Source: Panonychus citri (Eukaryota > Arthropoda > Arachnida > Trombidiformes > Tetranychidae). Taken from it: 64,000 bases of DNA. The notes under the pieces were generated by a model. That model had not been told where the DNA came from and made no database searches. It saw only the letters and a list, made by a program, of their open reading frames with translations. A program made the translations under genes and the position numbers. Shown here piece after piece: positions 13,692 to 26,058 of the stretch (position 1 is its first letter; each line of letters starts with the position of its first letter). Location: the NCBI RefSeq assembly GCF_014898815.1, contig NW_026515428.1, positions 744,001 through 808,000 of the forward strand, given 5' to 3'.

Positions 13692-13718
<27 letters not shown>
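13692..13718. repeat. (CT)n microsatellite
   Basis: About 13 CT units 120 bases upstream of the FOXN start codon, probably in its leader as GA repeats. Confidence 0.95.
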
Positions 13719-13726
<8 letters not shown>

Positions 13727-14189
13727 TTCACCGAGTTTAGAGTAAACAATTGAATAGAAACCAATAGATAGTCTCAAGTAGAGTTTTAAATGAATTGAAT
13801 TATTGAACACACACAATAAAAAAGAAGCGAAAAGGCAAGAAAATTCAGAAAATCAAAAATCACTGGTCAAGGTGAAGATGATGAAAAAAAAGCAGAATGA
13901 AAGTAAAAAAAATCCACAGAGAAATTAATCGAAAACGAAAAATTTTCTTTCAAGGCGATCAACTGATATTCATCAATAGGTGTATATTAACGATAAATGG
14001 ACAATTTACGACAATTTAAGAGCAAAACAAATTATGATCAGAACAATAAAGAATAATAAAAACAAAAAAACGAAAATAAGAACAAAAAATTTCAATAATA
14101 ATTCAACTGTTGTCATGGAAACGAAATTGATAAACAAATGTAACCAACTGGTATTCGAATCCAAGAAAGTTGAACTTGGGACCCGATCT

Positions 14190-14223
14190 TTGGAAAAAGG
14201 CGCCAAATTTGAATCGCGAGATG
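14190..14223. promoter_or_regulatory. Candidate FOXN promoter elements
   Basis: About 620 bases before the FOXN coding start. The patch carries GGCGCCAAA, whose complement TTTGGCGCC fits an E2F-type site, and TCGCGAGA, the core of a palindromic motif common in animal housekeeping promoters. Both stand out only because the surroundings are nearly free of CpG. No transcript data support this. Confidence 0.25.
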
Positions 14224-14810
14224 AAAAAATGGAAAAATAAAAAATCGATTCCACAAAAGTAATTGATCACTTTTGAGAATGAAAAACAATCAAAAATATG
14301 AGAAGCTAAATTGATTGGTTATCTTTATCCTAAGTTAAATATTCTTTGTTAACTTATCGAAAGTTTGTTTGATTTAGATAAATACTAAATTAAATAAACT
14401 TTTTCTCTTCTCTCCAAATTCAATTCATTTAACTAATAATTTATAGTTAATTAGTATAAATCATTATCAAAATTTTCTCGTTTTAAAATAATTTATGTTT
14501 ACCAAGCTGATCAAGTTAAAGAATCAACAATTAAGGTAAATCCACAAAATAATCGAGTCAATTTTGAATAATTTTCTTTCAACTCCATTTGAATTCCCAA
14601 CGTAATAACAATCAGCTACCGGTAATTGTCTGACTAATTTTTGCTTAAACCATAATTTTAAGTAGTTCATTAACTAAATCAATAGGAAAGGAGAGAGATA
14701 ATGGTTAACCTAATTGAGTTAACAATGTAAAATTTTGATAAAAAGAAGAGGAAAAAAAGTTTTGGAGATTCGATTGATTTTTTTTTCGAGTTTTTTTTTA
14801 ATTCTTATTA

Positions 14811-17264
14811 TTATTTTAAAACATTTCTTTTTATATTATCAACATAGTTAACATCGGAATTATCACAAGGAGATGGAATTAAATTGGCACCAGTGTTAGA
14901 ATTTAATTGTACATAATGTCGCTTAACGTGTTTAGTTAAATGGTCACTTCTCATAAATCGCCTCGAGCAAATTGAACAAACAAACTTTTTCTCCCCGGTG
15001 TGGGTTCGTTTATGTCGAGATAGTTCATCAGATCTTGAAAATTGACGATCACAACCTTCCCAAGTACAAATGAACGGCTTTTCCCCTAATAGGTTAAAGA
15101 AGAAGGAGAAAAAAAATGAAACAATTAGTTGATTAGATGAAACCGAAAGCGGTAACTTTGAGTGGAAAAAGCCAAAAAGATTCGTATCAAAGAGTAATGA
15201 AGTACTACTCTTTGATTCGTATTATCAATCGATTAGAATTATCATAAAATTGATTAACGAGTTTTTTGTTTCAAGTTTCTTACCTGTATGAGTTCGTATA
15301 TGGGCTTTGAGATGTGAACTTTTGTAATAAGTTTTTGTACAAGATTCGTAGGTACATTTGTAGGTTCGACGACGAATTGAACCGTCAACGGGTTGAGTTT
15401 TTTTCTTTTGAATTGATTGTTGAGGTTGATAATTAGTTGATCCTAAAGGTGGTTTATAAATTAATTGACTTTCCTTAATCATATTATTATTATTAGTTTG
15501 TTGAGAGGAGGTAGATGAGGATGATGATGATGAGGATGACGAGGATGAAGAGGACGAGGACGACAATGATTGAGGTTTAATTGCTTGTGATTTATTGATG
15601 AATTGTGATTGTAACAAGTCCAAAGTTGATTCATTACAATTGTGATTATTATTATCAGTTGTTGTCGTTGAATTAGTATCTAATTGCTGATGTTGGTGGG
15701 GGTAATGATTATGATTATGGTGATTGTTTAATTTAGTATCAACAATTTTTCGAGATGTTAAAAATTGTAGAAAATTTGAGTTTGAATCAATTGGTTGTTG
15801 TTGATTGTTACCACTGCTAATATTATTGTTTGCTAATGAATTTGTGAAATTTGATTGACTTTGATTTGATTGTTGTTGATGTTGATTTACTAGTTGATTA
15901 TTATTTTGATAATTACTTGAATTTTGTTGATTTTGATGTAATGATGATGTTATTTGTTGATTATGCTGTTGGCTATTAGTGTTAATTGTTTGATTGTTTA
16001 TATCTGTAGGTAAATTATATAAGCCAAAAGAATTTGAACAGAAATTGGAATTAAAGAAATTAGATGAATTTGTTGAACAATTAGACGATTGTGAAGATGA
16101 ATCAGCAATTAGATCACTTAAACTGAAACTTGGTTCAAACGATTGATTAAAATGGTGATATTGTTGATTAACAGGATGATGATTATAATGATTAGTTAAA
16201 TTTTGATTATAATTTGAATAGAAATGATTTCCAGATGAGTAAGTATTATAATTGTTATTAAATTGATTTCGATGATGGTTATTGAATTGATTGTTCAAAA
16301 TTGTTGATGATTGTTGATGATGAGGTTGCGGTGGTGGTGGTGGAGGTGGTAAAGGTGATGAAGGAGGTTTCAAAAGTAACAATGGATTAGCATGATCACT
16401 GGTTAGAACTTGATTAAGTTGATGATCATCATGATGGTAGTTATGATGATGATTCATAGAAGAAGGTGAATTATGGTGAATATTTGGAAATGTTGATGAT
16501 AAAAATGAAGATGAAGATGATGAACGATGATTATGGTCGTTCATTAGGTTACTTCTTGGGTCATATTCATCAAAATCGTCTCCGAAATAATCTTCCTCTT
16601 CATGAACTTCATCATCTGAGAAATGAGTTATCAGCTGGTGATTTGGACGAGGTCGTTTAGATGATGACGATGCTGAACCAGAAGATGATGAAATATGATG
16701 AGGATGATGATTGTTGCTACTATTAGATGAAGATGAATGTCGTTTACGTTTAATTACCAAGTCTAAAGCCTGATCAGAGTGAACATCATAGGCTATCGGG
16801 TCAACAACAAGTTTACAATCATTATCATCATCGTAATCATCTTCATCATCATACTCAACATCATATTCATGATGAGAATTTTTTCCCCTCACCAAATAAT
16901 CATAATTGTTATCTGTTGATATAACGTGATAACCGATAACTCCACCTCGTCCCATCATCAATCCCCTTCGTTTTCGTCGCGATCTTAGATTATCATTACG
17001 TTTCATCATTGATATTTCATCTGACACGCCTCTATCATAATCAGAACAATTAGATGAAGATAATAATGATGATCGAAGACGACGAGAAGAAGAAGGTGAT
17101 AATGATGATGATGACGATGATGAGTGAGCTAGAGAGGGGGAAGAAAAAGATGAGGATGAGGCGGAGGTTAAGTTATTATTAATATTACAAGAGGGTGGGA
17201 AAAAGTGTGAAGGTGGTGCTTTTACAATAACGGAGACACGAATACCAGTGGTTGAGAGCGCCAT
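14811..17264 (-). CDS. Krueppel-like zinc-finger factor, TIEG/cabut (KLF10/11) type
   Basis: Nuclear DNA-binding factor. Two exons, 17264-15284 and 15085-14811, join in phase 1 (the join restores the HTGEKPF linker) to give 751 residues. Three C2H2 fingers lie at the C-terminus, about 634-716: YKCTYESCTKTYYKSSHLKAH, FICTWEGCDRQFSRSDELSRH and FVCSICSRRFMRSDHLTKH. The SSHLKAH, RSDELSRH, RSDHLTKH order is the classical KLF pattern, and the third finger resembles KLF10/11 and Drosophila cabut. The N-terminal 630 residues are low complexity, with runs of Ser, Asn, His, Gln and Asp plus a Pro run, encoded by GAT/CAT/CAA-type repeats. A conserved repression motif could not be identified there. The start is the first ATG after the GA/GAT microsatellite leader. 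Confidence 0.88.
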
Positions 17265-17327
17265 TTAGGAATGAGAGTCCGAGAGAGAAGGAGAGAGAGT
17301 GAGTGAGTGAGTGAGTGAGTGAGTGAA

Positions 17328-17358
<31 letters not shown>

Positions 17359-17693
17359 GATGATGATGATAATAATGATTTTATTAAAGAAGAGAAAACG
17401 AAGTAAAAAAAATTATAACTGCTCAACAACCTTCCTTATATACCCGAGTAGCTCTCTCAACTATTCTCTCTCTCTCACTCACTCACTCACTTATTATCTC
17501 TCTCATAAAATATTTTTTTACATCAGCCTATCCCCGTTATAACTATCGTTATCCAATGGAAACTCATTGATTTATCTACTCACTATCAGGTTACCATGCA
17601 CAAAGTTAATGATTCCGATGATGTTGATTCAATTATAATACCTCACGGAATTTTTTAATTGTTGACGGGGAAAAAATTGATAAAGTCATAAAA
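17265..17693. other. KLF upstream region with compound microsatellite
   Basis: The KLF leader lies here and contains the compound repeat at 17281-17376. The rest is AT-rich, and 17600-17660 resembles 19830-19905 in the CRAL-TRIO intron weakly. No gene is seen. Confidence 0.5.
17281..17376. repeat. Compound microsatellite (GAGT)n (GA)n (GAT)n
   Basis: A run of GAGA, then about seven GAGT units, then a GA run, then GATGAT, directly before the KLF start codon on the opposite strand. It is probably transcribed in the KLF 5' untranslated region as a CT/ATC-rich leader. Confidence 0.9.
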
Positions 17694-17949
17694 ATTAATC
17701 CATCACATGATTAGATTGACAATTAAGTTTTCACAATACAATAAAGAGGCAACATCATCATCATCATAATCAACAACAATTAACAGATAGACACACACAA
17801 TACAAGTCTAAAGCTAACAATTAATAAACCAAAAGGCAAATCTAATACTAAATATTGTATTTTAATACACTAATTGTTATCATAATTAGTAAATCAACCT
17901 AGATTATTATCAATCATCAAGTGACAAGCAATTGAGAAAACAAAACAAA
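17694..17949. repeat. Duplicated non-coding segment, copy 1
   Basis: Nearly identical to 20070-20322, in the same orientation, with small indels in the CATCAT and ACAC runs. Both contain GCTAACAATTAATAAACC and end GAGAAAACAAAACAAA. Copy 2 sits in the intron of the CRAL-TRIO gene, so copy 1 probably came from a duplication of that intron. A broken channel copy begins right after it. Confidence 0.9.
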
Positions 17950-17964
17950 TGTGTATTAACTTTA

Positions 17965-18545
17965 TATTTCTGCTTACAATCGGGTTCCGGGTAAATTTTA
18001 CTACAATTATCGTAAATTTCATTGATTAACTTTCGCCGTTTTGGATCATCATAGTTGAGATAATAATCGGAAGTGGCCAGTTTTGCATTGGAACCTGTTG
18101 GCATCACATCGGAATAAAATCCACAGCCAAAGCGCTCAAGGGAAACGTTGTTGCGACAAGTTTCAAGTGCGTGAGCTTGTGACTTGAAACCAACTTGCGA
18201 ATAATTTTTACAATTGGTTGTATAAGGTGAAGGTAAAAGGTTCGCCTCGAAACCTTTGTATTCAATGAAAAACTTATGGGCACTTATCTCGATGGGCCCA
18301 TAAGTTACCCGTGGGGTTAAAGTAAACATGATACTCTTACGAGAATTGAATTCTTATTAATACATATATCACACTTGTATATCGGTTATCACTTGTTGCT
18401 CAAGGTAAACGGCGGTAACCAAAATGGTCTGATAGATACAACCGATTGTTGCGCTAATCAAGATAATCAGGTTAAGAATCCAGCGTCAATGTTGAATTTT
18501 CTTAATCTCATCTTGTTGTTGTTGCTTGTAAATTGTAGGAAAGAA
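17965..18545 (-). pseudogene. Broken DEG/ENaC channel copy (internal deletion)
   Basis: 17965-18285 matches 23836-24156 of the intact channel gene with about two differences in 321 bases, covering the extracellular segment with PYTTNCKNY. Beyond 18285 homology breaks, then resumes at about 18380-18545 with the first-transmembrane exon (complement of the segment encoding TIGCIYQT). Most of the extracellular domain, the second transmembrane segment and the C-terminus are missing, so it cannot make a channel. An ATG-initiated frame (18329-17910, 139 residues) is open across the conserved part but starts in sequence not matching the parent. The near identity points to a very recent duplication or gene conversion. 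Confidence 0.85.
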
Positions 18546-18742
18546 AATTTATCAAATCAAGAAATCAATTGTTGTTGGATTTACAACACTTATCAACTGT
18601 TGGTTTTTATTTTATTACTAATTCATTCAGGCAGTTAGTAGATTAAACAACATTAAATTAAATCATAATAAGAAAATTGTAGCTGCCATCGTTCCATTCA
18701 ATTGTTAATCAATGATGATATGGTTTATTTGAATTGAGTAAA

Positions 18743-20938
18743 TCAAACTTTGAACGGCGTCTCCAGGTAAGATTTATAATGATCAAGAAACTTTTTACCT
18801 CCTTCAGATTCAATTATTTCATTTTCTATGAACTTTTTCATGGGCTGACAAACCTGAGGTGCTTTCTTATAGTTAACCTTACACTCGCCACGTAAATAAT
18901 CAGGTAATTGTTTGGTACCAATAAATGAGCCAATATCATTTTTCGAGGCGAAACAAATTTGTTCACGTAAATTGTCAGGTATCCATGAACGGGCTAAACG
19001 GTAAATGGCCCTAAGAATCCAGGGTAGTTCGTGAAGTAAAATGTACTTTGTCCCACCAGGATAATAGTTAATCCAAATTCCGGTCAGAAATTGTAACAAT
19101 TCAATATCAACATTGAACAAATTACCACCATAACAATCCCAGATTAATCCGTAGCTGATTAAGGTTAATTAGAGAAAAATTGAAAAAACAATTAAATAAA
19201 TTACCTTTGTCTATACAATCAATCTAATCCAAATCAGGTTATCAAGCAAAAAAGTTAATTAAATGGTGTTTCAGAAGTAAAGAGACAATTTAACTCAACA
19301 GATTTTCTCAGAAACATTATCAAGTTTGAAACTAGAGCTTTCTATTAATATAAAATTTTCATCACCTTATATTGTATTATGTCCGAAAAACGTGTCGTAA
19401 ACGAGCTACGACATAAAAGTTTTCGCCAAATCGATGGTCAATCGAAGCCCATAGAAAAATTTATCATTTCAATTCACAGATAAACTAAATAATTAGCCTT
19501 AGGCTTGACTGATTGAAATTTTTTGGTAAAATATTAAAGAAATGTAGAACTCAATATTTTACACAAAAAAAGTTCCAAGATTTCATCATAATTATGAATA
19601 AAATATCATAAATAGCGAAAATCTCTGGCAAAACTTTCGTTCGACATCAAGACAAAATGGCGTAAAATAAAATAGCCATTTATCAATTTGAATGATTGAA
19701 AGCTCAAAGTGTAATTTAAACTCGTACCTTTTTAATGTGAAATTTACAATTTGTTAGCTGCAACAGATGATGGATAATAACGATTTGAGTTGTCTCTCTA
19801 CTTCTGAAACACCCTTTATAAACAATCAATGACGACGATAATGATGATTCAATTATCAATACCTTATGGAAATGTTTGATCTTTGTTTTAATTGTTGGTG
19901 GAAAAAACATATTAGTTAATTGTTACTAATCTACTATAAATAACGTTAATTAATTACTCTAAGTTCTTACCATCTTCCTTAATTGTTTATTATCTGACAT
20001 GATTAAGGGATAAACAGTTCAATTGATTACCTAGGGAAATAGTTGATCTTTTGATTTATTGATTAAACAATTAATCCATCACATGATTAGATTGACAATT
20101 TAGTTTTCAATACAATAAAGAGGCAACATCATCATCATCATCATAATCAACAACAATTAACAGACACACACAATACAAGTCTAAAGCTAACAATTAATAA
20201 ACCAAAAGGCAAATCTAATACTAAATATTGTATTTTAATACACTAATTGTTATCATAATTAGTAAATCAACCTAGATTATTATCAATCATCAAGTGACAA
20301 GCAATTGAGAAAACAAAACAAAAAAGTAAACTAATCAAAGTTAATAGAATCCAAAAAATCAATTTTTCCAGTAAATTTGGTATTTCTAATCAATCATGAT
20401 GATCGTTAATCATTGATTAAAGGAGAGAAATCAACTGTTAATGGTTGGACGATAATTGAACTTACCCTTTACCCGATTTACGGCCTTCGATCTCACATCG
20501 TTCAAACAGATAAACGAGAAACTTTTGAGACAATAAACTTAATTCATTGATCTTCTTGTGCAATTTAACTCTCACGTAAACGGTTGATACACCATTCTGA
20601 TCCTCGGTGTAAAGATGAGCCTCACCGGTTTCAAAATATTCCTTAGGAAAATCAGTTAATTGTATTTGGTTAACTCCAAATGAGTGTCTCCATCTCATTG
20701 ATTCAACTAACATGTTAAATCCTTTATCAATATCATCACGTTGATGTTTAAGATATCGTTCAATTGTATAATCATCACTGATCACTCTGTCAATATCAAT
20801 CTGATCATAAAGATGACCATTGGTTTTCACTTCCTCGGTAAACATTGACCTTATCTGTTGTATCATGGCTGATAAATTGTTATCAATTCCACCGCCTCCT
20901 GAATCAGAATCAGAATCACTCATTGAATTATTAACCAT
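18743..20938 (-). CDS. CRAL-TRIO domain lipid-binding protein
   Basis: Member of the Sec14/CRAL-TRIO family, which bind and move small hydrophobic lipids in the cytosol. Exons 20938-20466 and 19154-18743 join in phase 2 to give 294 residues. The N-terminal CRAL-TRIO_N helices include YTIERYLKHQRDDIDKGF and SMRWRHSFGV. The lipid-binding half has YVRVKLHK, then across the intron WDCYGGNLFNVDIELLQFL, NYYPGGTKYILLHELPWI and a C-terminal LPDYLRGECKV. The layout resembles the CRAL-TRIO part of MOSPD2-type proteins, but no MSP domain or membrane anchor follows. There is no signal peptide. A second, frame-broken family member lies at 60514-61490. The intron carries a repeat shared with 17694-17949. 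Confidence 0.85.
19393..19413. repeat. Short perfect inverted repeat
   Basis: TGTCGTA and TACGACA arms of seven bases around a seven-base loop, in a CpG-bearing patch of the CRAL-TRIO intron. Confidence 0.6.
20070..20322. repeat. Duplicated non-coding segment, copy 2
   Basis: Counterpart of 17694-17949 in direct orientation, about 2.4 kb away, inside the CRAL-TRIO intron. The differences are mostly length changes in simple repeats. Confidence 0.9.
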
Positions 20939-23405
20939 GATGATGAGAAAGAGTAAAGATTAACGAAAAGGTTAAAGGTTAATCGGTAAATCCTGTTATG
21001 TGGTATGAAAAAAGGTTGGGTAGTAGCGATTAGCTGATTGTTATCAATTGTCGTGTGTTGATTGTTGGAAAATGAGAAAACTTAATCAAGCTTAATTGTG
21101 TTTATCTTTTTGAGATAAAAATGGAAACAATTAAATCACAAGATGAGGAAACGCAATTAACTTATAAGATGAAAGTGGATTACTTGGATTAAGTGGATTA
21201 AGAGGATTATTGTTACTGTTGGTACTTTTGATTGTAAACAATTTACTGATTGTTAAAGTTTATCAAAGGGAAACTTTCAACTGAATGATCGTTCAAATTG
21301 TTCATCAACTTGCTTTTTATTCACAATTTAGCCGAAAGCAAGTAACTTGATTTTCCTCTTTTCTAATCATCATCTTTAATCATAATCGCAATCATAATCA
21401 TAGAATATTAATTTCTGACTTCGAACACGTTCAAATGGTTCAAGGTTGAAATCGAAAGTTTTTTATTTTCTTTTTTTTTCGAACTTTTCAAAATTTAGAA
21501 AAAAAAAACTTTCAATCCAATTTAATTTCTCCAAATTTAATTCATCTCTCATAATGGTTGTTAACATCATCGTTAATTGTTGTTGATATTATGAACAATT
21601 TAATTCTGATTGTAATAGTTGTTTAATTTGTCCTTGGCTATTTCATTTTCAGTATCTCGTTTTTATATATAAATAAATTGTTGTGACTTTTTCGTTGTTC
21701 AATTGTGATAATCAGTAAATTATTTACACAACAATTAACTTAAATCATTGGTTATCACAATTTCCCATAGATAATTGTAGTTGTTTATCATGTAACAATC
21801 AATTGATTTTGATTTGATTTTGACTGAAGAAAAAAAAATCTCAGATTATCATTAGAAAATCATAATTGCTCACCAATTGATTAGCTAATTAACTCTCTGG
21901 TAATTTGAATTATCATTTTGATTGTTGCCTCCGATTTATATGATTAACTAAATTAGTAAATTATTTTTGGGACCTAATAAGTTAACTTGTGTTTAACTGT
22001 TTCTTTATTTATATGAAATTGATTTTGTCAGTGGTTATTTTTAACAATTTAAATTGAGCAATCAAATTTGATTCAGTTCTGTGATTATATTAATTTGATT
22101 ACGTTAATCAATAAGGAGGAAAAACCAAAGTAAAAAATCAAATCAAATCAATAAATATCAAAAGGGAAACAATTTGGTAAATCATTTGTTAATTGTTGGT
22201 GAACTTTTCTTATTGTTATTATCGTTTTGATTGTTTAATTGTCACAATCAACTTGATGATCGGTCATTAAACTAATCATCAAGTGTCCAGTCCAAATAAT
22301 TGACCGGACAAAAGGACCAGTATGTTGATTTAATTGTTAATCAGCCTTAATTGTTTGACTATCAACCTCTTGACAAGTGAGGTTGATTAAACTCAAAAGT
22401 CAACAATTAACCAGAAATTAAATTCACCATTCAATTTAACCATTACTATTATAATACAAATTGTAACTGTTAATTGTTACCATTGATTGTTTAAATTTTA
22501 TTGATTTCAAACACTCAACAATTTAAATCTTGTTGTTTTTCAATTAGTGTATTAATTTGTTTTTTTACCTTTAACATTTTGTCAGTGATTAATTAATTGC
22601 TAGTGATTACGTAATGACAATTTAATACCAAATCTGATAACAATTTAACTCCAGGGTAAATTAATCTAATCACTTGAAAGTATATTTTTTGTTTTCAATT
22701 TTATTTAATATCCAAACCAAATTAAAAAGTTAAATAGTGAAACCAGTTAATTGTGAATCGTAATCATTGAATCAATTAGATAACAACAAAATGCCAGCAA
22801 ACTTTTAATTACAATTTAGCTTGGAAATATAGTTAACTAACTATTAATACAATTTAAATTCTGGAAATTAAATAATAACTAGAATTAATTATCTAAATGA
22901 ATATCACTTTGAACAATTAGTTGATTGTTTGTCTCAACATTACTGAAATTCAATGTTAATTGTTTGGATTATTTGAAAGAAAATTAAAAAATTCAAATCA
23001 ACAATTAACAGTTGAATCAAATTTAGATATTGATTGTGACTGAAATTGATTGTAATTTAATTGTCATTGCTGATGGCATGATAATTTATAAGGAAAGTTA
23101 GTCAACAATTAGAAACAATGTTTTTAATTACATTGATTGTTACACTAATCATATAATAATAATTTATTTATGTACATAATTGATAACAATCAATTATGAT
23201 CCAATTAAGGTCAAATCTGAAGGAGTGATTAAAGAAACAGCAAATTAAATAGTTGTTTAGTTGTGGTAACAATCAGTTAATTAACCTTGACATTAACTTG
23301 GAATAATAAATTTGTAGCAATTAAGATGATCAATTGGATGAAAAGAAAATGAATTGATTAGAATAATAATAATAGAAAATGAGTTTAATCACAATTAGCT
23401 AATCA
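20939..23405. other. Intergenic region, no gene seen
   Basis: About 2.5 kb of AT-rich DNA dense in CAATTAA, TTAATTG and CAATCAA words. It separates the CRAL-TRIO start from the channel stop, both on the minus strand. No ORF over 60 codons and no splice-compatible exon was recognised. Confidence 0.6.
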
Positions 23406-25035
23406 TCATCTTCTCATGTAATCATTACGATCAAGTGAAAATACTTGAGATTCAACATGGGGTCGAATTTTTTTCACCGATTTCATTGAAGTTCTGAACT
23501 TTCTCCAAGAAGCTGAGCTTGAACGTCGTTCCCTAAACTTGGCCTGACGAGTTGAATTACTGTTACTCTCATTTCTTAGAATGTGTCCCTTGGCGGGTTT
23601 AGATGAGGTTAGAACTCGACAAAAGTCAAATAGACCTTTGAAAATCATGGGCGCCGAATCGAGTATACTAAAGCCGAACCAAGTTCCAAGAATTGAACCA
23701 ATGTAAATAAGATACTCGAAAAGTGGTAACTTGGGTAGACAAGTATTGGTTATATCGGGCTCGGTGGGAAACGATAGGCAGATTATGGTGAAAGATGAAT
23801 CGATTCGAGCGACTTTCTGAATCCTTGGGACAAAATATTTCTGCTTACAATCGGGTTCCGGGTAAATTTTACTACAATTATCGTAAATCTCATTGATTAA
23901 CTTTCGCCGTTTTGGATCATCATAGTTGAGATAATAATCGGAAGTGGCCAGTTTTGCATTGGAACCTGTTGGCATCACATCGGAATAAAATCCACAGCCA
24001 AAGCGTTCAAGGGAAACGTTGTTGCGACAAGTTTCAAGTGCGTGAGCTTGTGACTTGAAACCAACTTGCGAATAATTTTTACAATTGGTTGTATAAGGTG
24101 AAGGTAAAAGGTTCGCCTCGAAACCTTTGTATTCAATGAAAAACTTATGGGCACTTCCCTCGTTGACAATTGTCACCGAGGACATTTGATTACCATAGGG
24201 AAGTGTCCCCGTCGGGTGAAGGTAAACATAATACTCTTCCGTGGTTACAAATAGTTCGTGGTTAAAGTAGATCGATACTATCGTTCCAAGGTATTTGGTC
24301 AGTTCGAGATCTTTTTGTTGTAATTGTCGAACCGATAAAATTGGACAATTAATCGTCATACATATGTATGGCTCTTTAACCGATGTGTTTACAAGGCAAT
24401 CGTTTAGTTCATCGATGTTCATGTTGTTTACCAGGTCAATTTGACGAAGTGTTGGTATTACTTTGGCGATTAATTGTTCGGTATCGGGCATCATTTCCAT
24501 CATCTGTTTAATGGTCAAACGGGAAAATTCAATGGTCAGAAAGGTTATTGCATCAGATGAAAATTTCCATTCATTGAATTGACTTTGATTGTTTACCAAA
24601 GGGAATTGTATCTTTAAACGGGAAAATATTTTCGGTGCTCGAGCTTTTAACCGATGATAGTCAACGAAATTGTAAAAATAAAGGCAAATCGATAGATCGG
24701 GAATTCTGACCACTTCCGAGAATTGAATTCTTATATCGGTAATCACTTGTTGCTCAAGGTAAACGGCGGTAACCAAAATAGTCTGATAGATACAACCGAT
24801 TGTTGCACTAATCAAGATAATCAGGTCAAGAATCCGATGCCAATGTTGAATTTTCTTAATCTCATCTTGTTGTTGTTGCTTTTAAATTGTAGAAAATAAA
24901 ATCAATTAAAGCAATCGAACCAATTTAAACTCTAATTGTTATTTTCTAACTTACCAATTGCTGCTTTAATTTTGGTGAAATCGATTCTTCAATTGTATCA
25001 ATTGTCCTCACTGATTCCTGCCAATTTGAGCCCAT
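23406..25035 (-). CDS. DEG/ENaC (pickpocket-like) sodium channel subunit
   Basis: Predicted plasma-membrane cation channel subunit of the degenerin/ENaC family. Exons 25035-24955 and 24878-23406 join in phase 0 to give 517 residues. A short cytosolic N-terminus leads to TM1 at about 46-68. The large extracellular part is cysteine-rich, with the family-like PSPYTTNCKNY at about 286-296 and C..C spacing typical of the second half of the domain. After CLPKLPLFEYL comes TM2 (about 413-445) with GSILGTWFGFS; GFS at 429-431 matches the GxS selectivity filter. A basic Ser-rich cytosolic tail follows. It is intact, whereas copies at 17965-18545, 26445-26714 and 27440-27560 are broken. Ligand and partners cannot be told from sequence. 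Confidence 0.85.
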
Positions 25036-25623
25036 GATTAAACATTATAATTAACAACTATTACTTATTAGTAGCAAAAATTTTAAATTGTCTTTCATTG
25101 ATCACCAATGAAAAGCAAATACAAATGTAATACCTTTTAATCAATATTCCCTATGGTTATTGTTTTGATTTGAATTAGTTACCTAGGGCTAGGTTAACCT
25201 TAATCAACATGATTAACTTGATTAACTAATCATTGTAACCTACAATATTGATACAAAAGTGAAACCCAATCAATCAGAGCACAAGAAAAACTTTTCCTCT
25301 TATTATTAGACGAGAAAAATTAATCATAACCAATCATTTACAGGTGAATAATCAATAAATAAGGAAACAAATTGAATTGATTAGTTTTCCAATCAGTTTT
25401 ATTATCAAGTAAATTAAATGGTTCGTTCGGCTCAAGGCAGCCTCAACTCTTCAATTTCGAGCTGCTGAAAAATGATGAGATTCCAAAGGGAAAAATTTAT
25501 TGATGGGTAAGAGAAAGTGAAAAAATTAAGAGAGTTAGTTAGCTGAGTGATATGTTAATCAACTGGCTTTGGTCAACTTAGCCAATGATCAAATGGCTCC
25601 AGCGAAACACCAGTTTGAATGTC
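25036..25623. other. Channel upstream region
   Basis: AT-rich DNA between the channel start and the 3' end of the orphan ORF upstream. It presumably holds the channel promoter. No motif is clear. Confidence 0.5.
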
Positions 25624-26058
25624 TTAGCGATCGGGGCAGATCGGTCGGCTCAAGATATTGGTTATTGGTACCACAAAACGCCACGGCGGACCACCACATC
25701 TAAACCAATCGAGTCTTCCACGAGTTCTCACCGCCAAATCACTGTCTTCAGGGAGATAAATACTTTTAACACCAATCGATGAAAATTTAGACCAATCCGT
25801 ATTCCTAGTTATGTGCAAGTCGAAAGCTGCATAAATTGTACCGACGCATACGATCGTCATGTTAGTTTGATCCAAGAAGAGGCGAGCAAAACTATCCAGC
25901 TCCAGTTCTACACGATATCCAAATCTATAGAGTTCAACAACACAGTTCAAAATATGGCGTTCATTCAAGCCATTGGCACCGGCTAAATGATTCTTTGTGG
26001 AGTGTTCGTCATCCGGTATGTCATTGGGAAAAAAGAAAATAGAAAAAGTATTTGCCAT
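25624..26058 (-). CDS. Orphan protein, copy A of a tandem pair
   Basis: 144-residue ORF of unknown function, related to 26936-27337. Both start M-x-NTFSIFF, share HSTKN, a VVE-x-GYRVELELD core and a DW-x(4)-S-x-G-[IV]-K motif, and have similar 5' flanks (start codon followed upstream by the same AT-rich segment). No signal peptide, membrane segment or known domain was recognised; alternating hydrophobic patterns suggest a beta-rich fold. The two C-termini diverge after about residue 110; another frame of copy A fits the partner slightly better there, so a frameshift is possible. It lies between channel fragments, as part of a duplicated unit. Confidence 0.55.
   Translation of the reverse strand: MANTFSIFFFPNDIPDDEHSTKNHLAGANGLNERHILNCVVELYRFGYRVELELDSFARLFLDQTNMTIVCVGTIYAAFDLHITRNTDWSKFSSIGVKSIYLPEDSDLAVRTRGRLDWFRCGGPPWRFVVPITNILSRPICPDR

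Larger units (their letters stand above)
13576..14810. other. FOXN upstream region and KLF 3' flank
   Basis: Lies between the FOXN start and the KLF stop, both on the minus strand. It holds a CT run at 13692-13718, probably in the FOXN leader, and a small GC-richer patch at 14175-14225 with AGGCGCCAAA and TCGCGAGA. The ORFs at 13980-14254 overlap in opposite directions with no family resemblance and were not accepted. Confidence 0.5.
19155..20465 (-). other. Intron of the CRAL-TRIO gene
   Basis: A 1.3 kb intron, large for this neighbourhood. It contains the duplicated segment copy 2 (20070-20322) and a perfect short inverted repeat at 19393-19413. No exon is seen inside. The small ORF at 19716-19910 has no family resemblance. 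Confidence 0.7.

Noticed and set aside
25585..25782. Plus-strand ORF over orphan A
   Set aside because: The opposite frame has a paralogue at 26936-27337 with protein-level similarity; this one does not.
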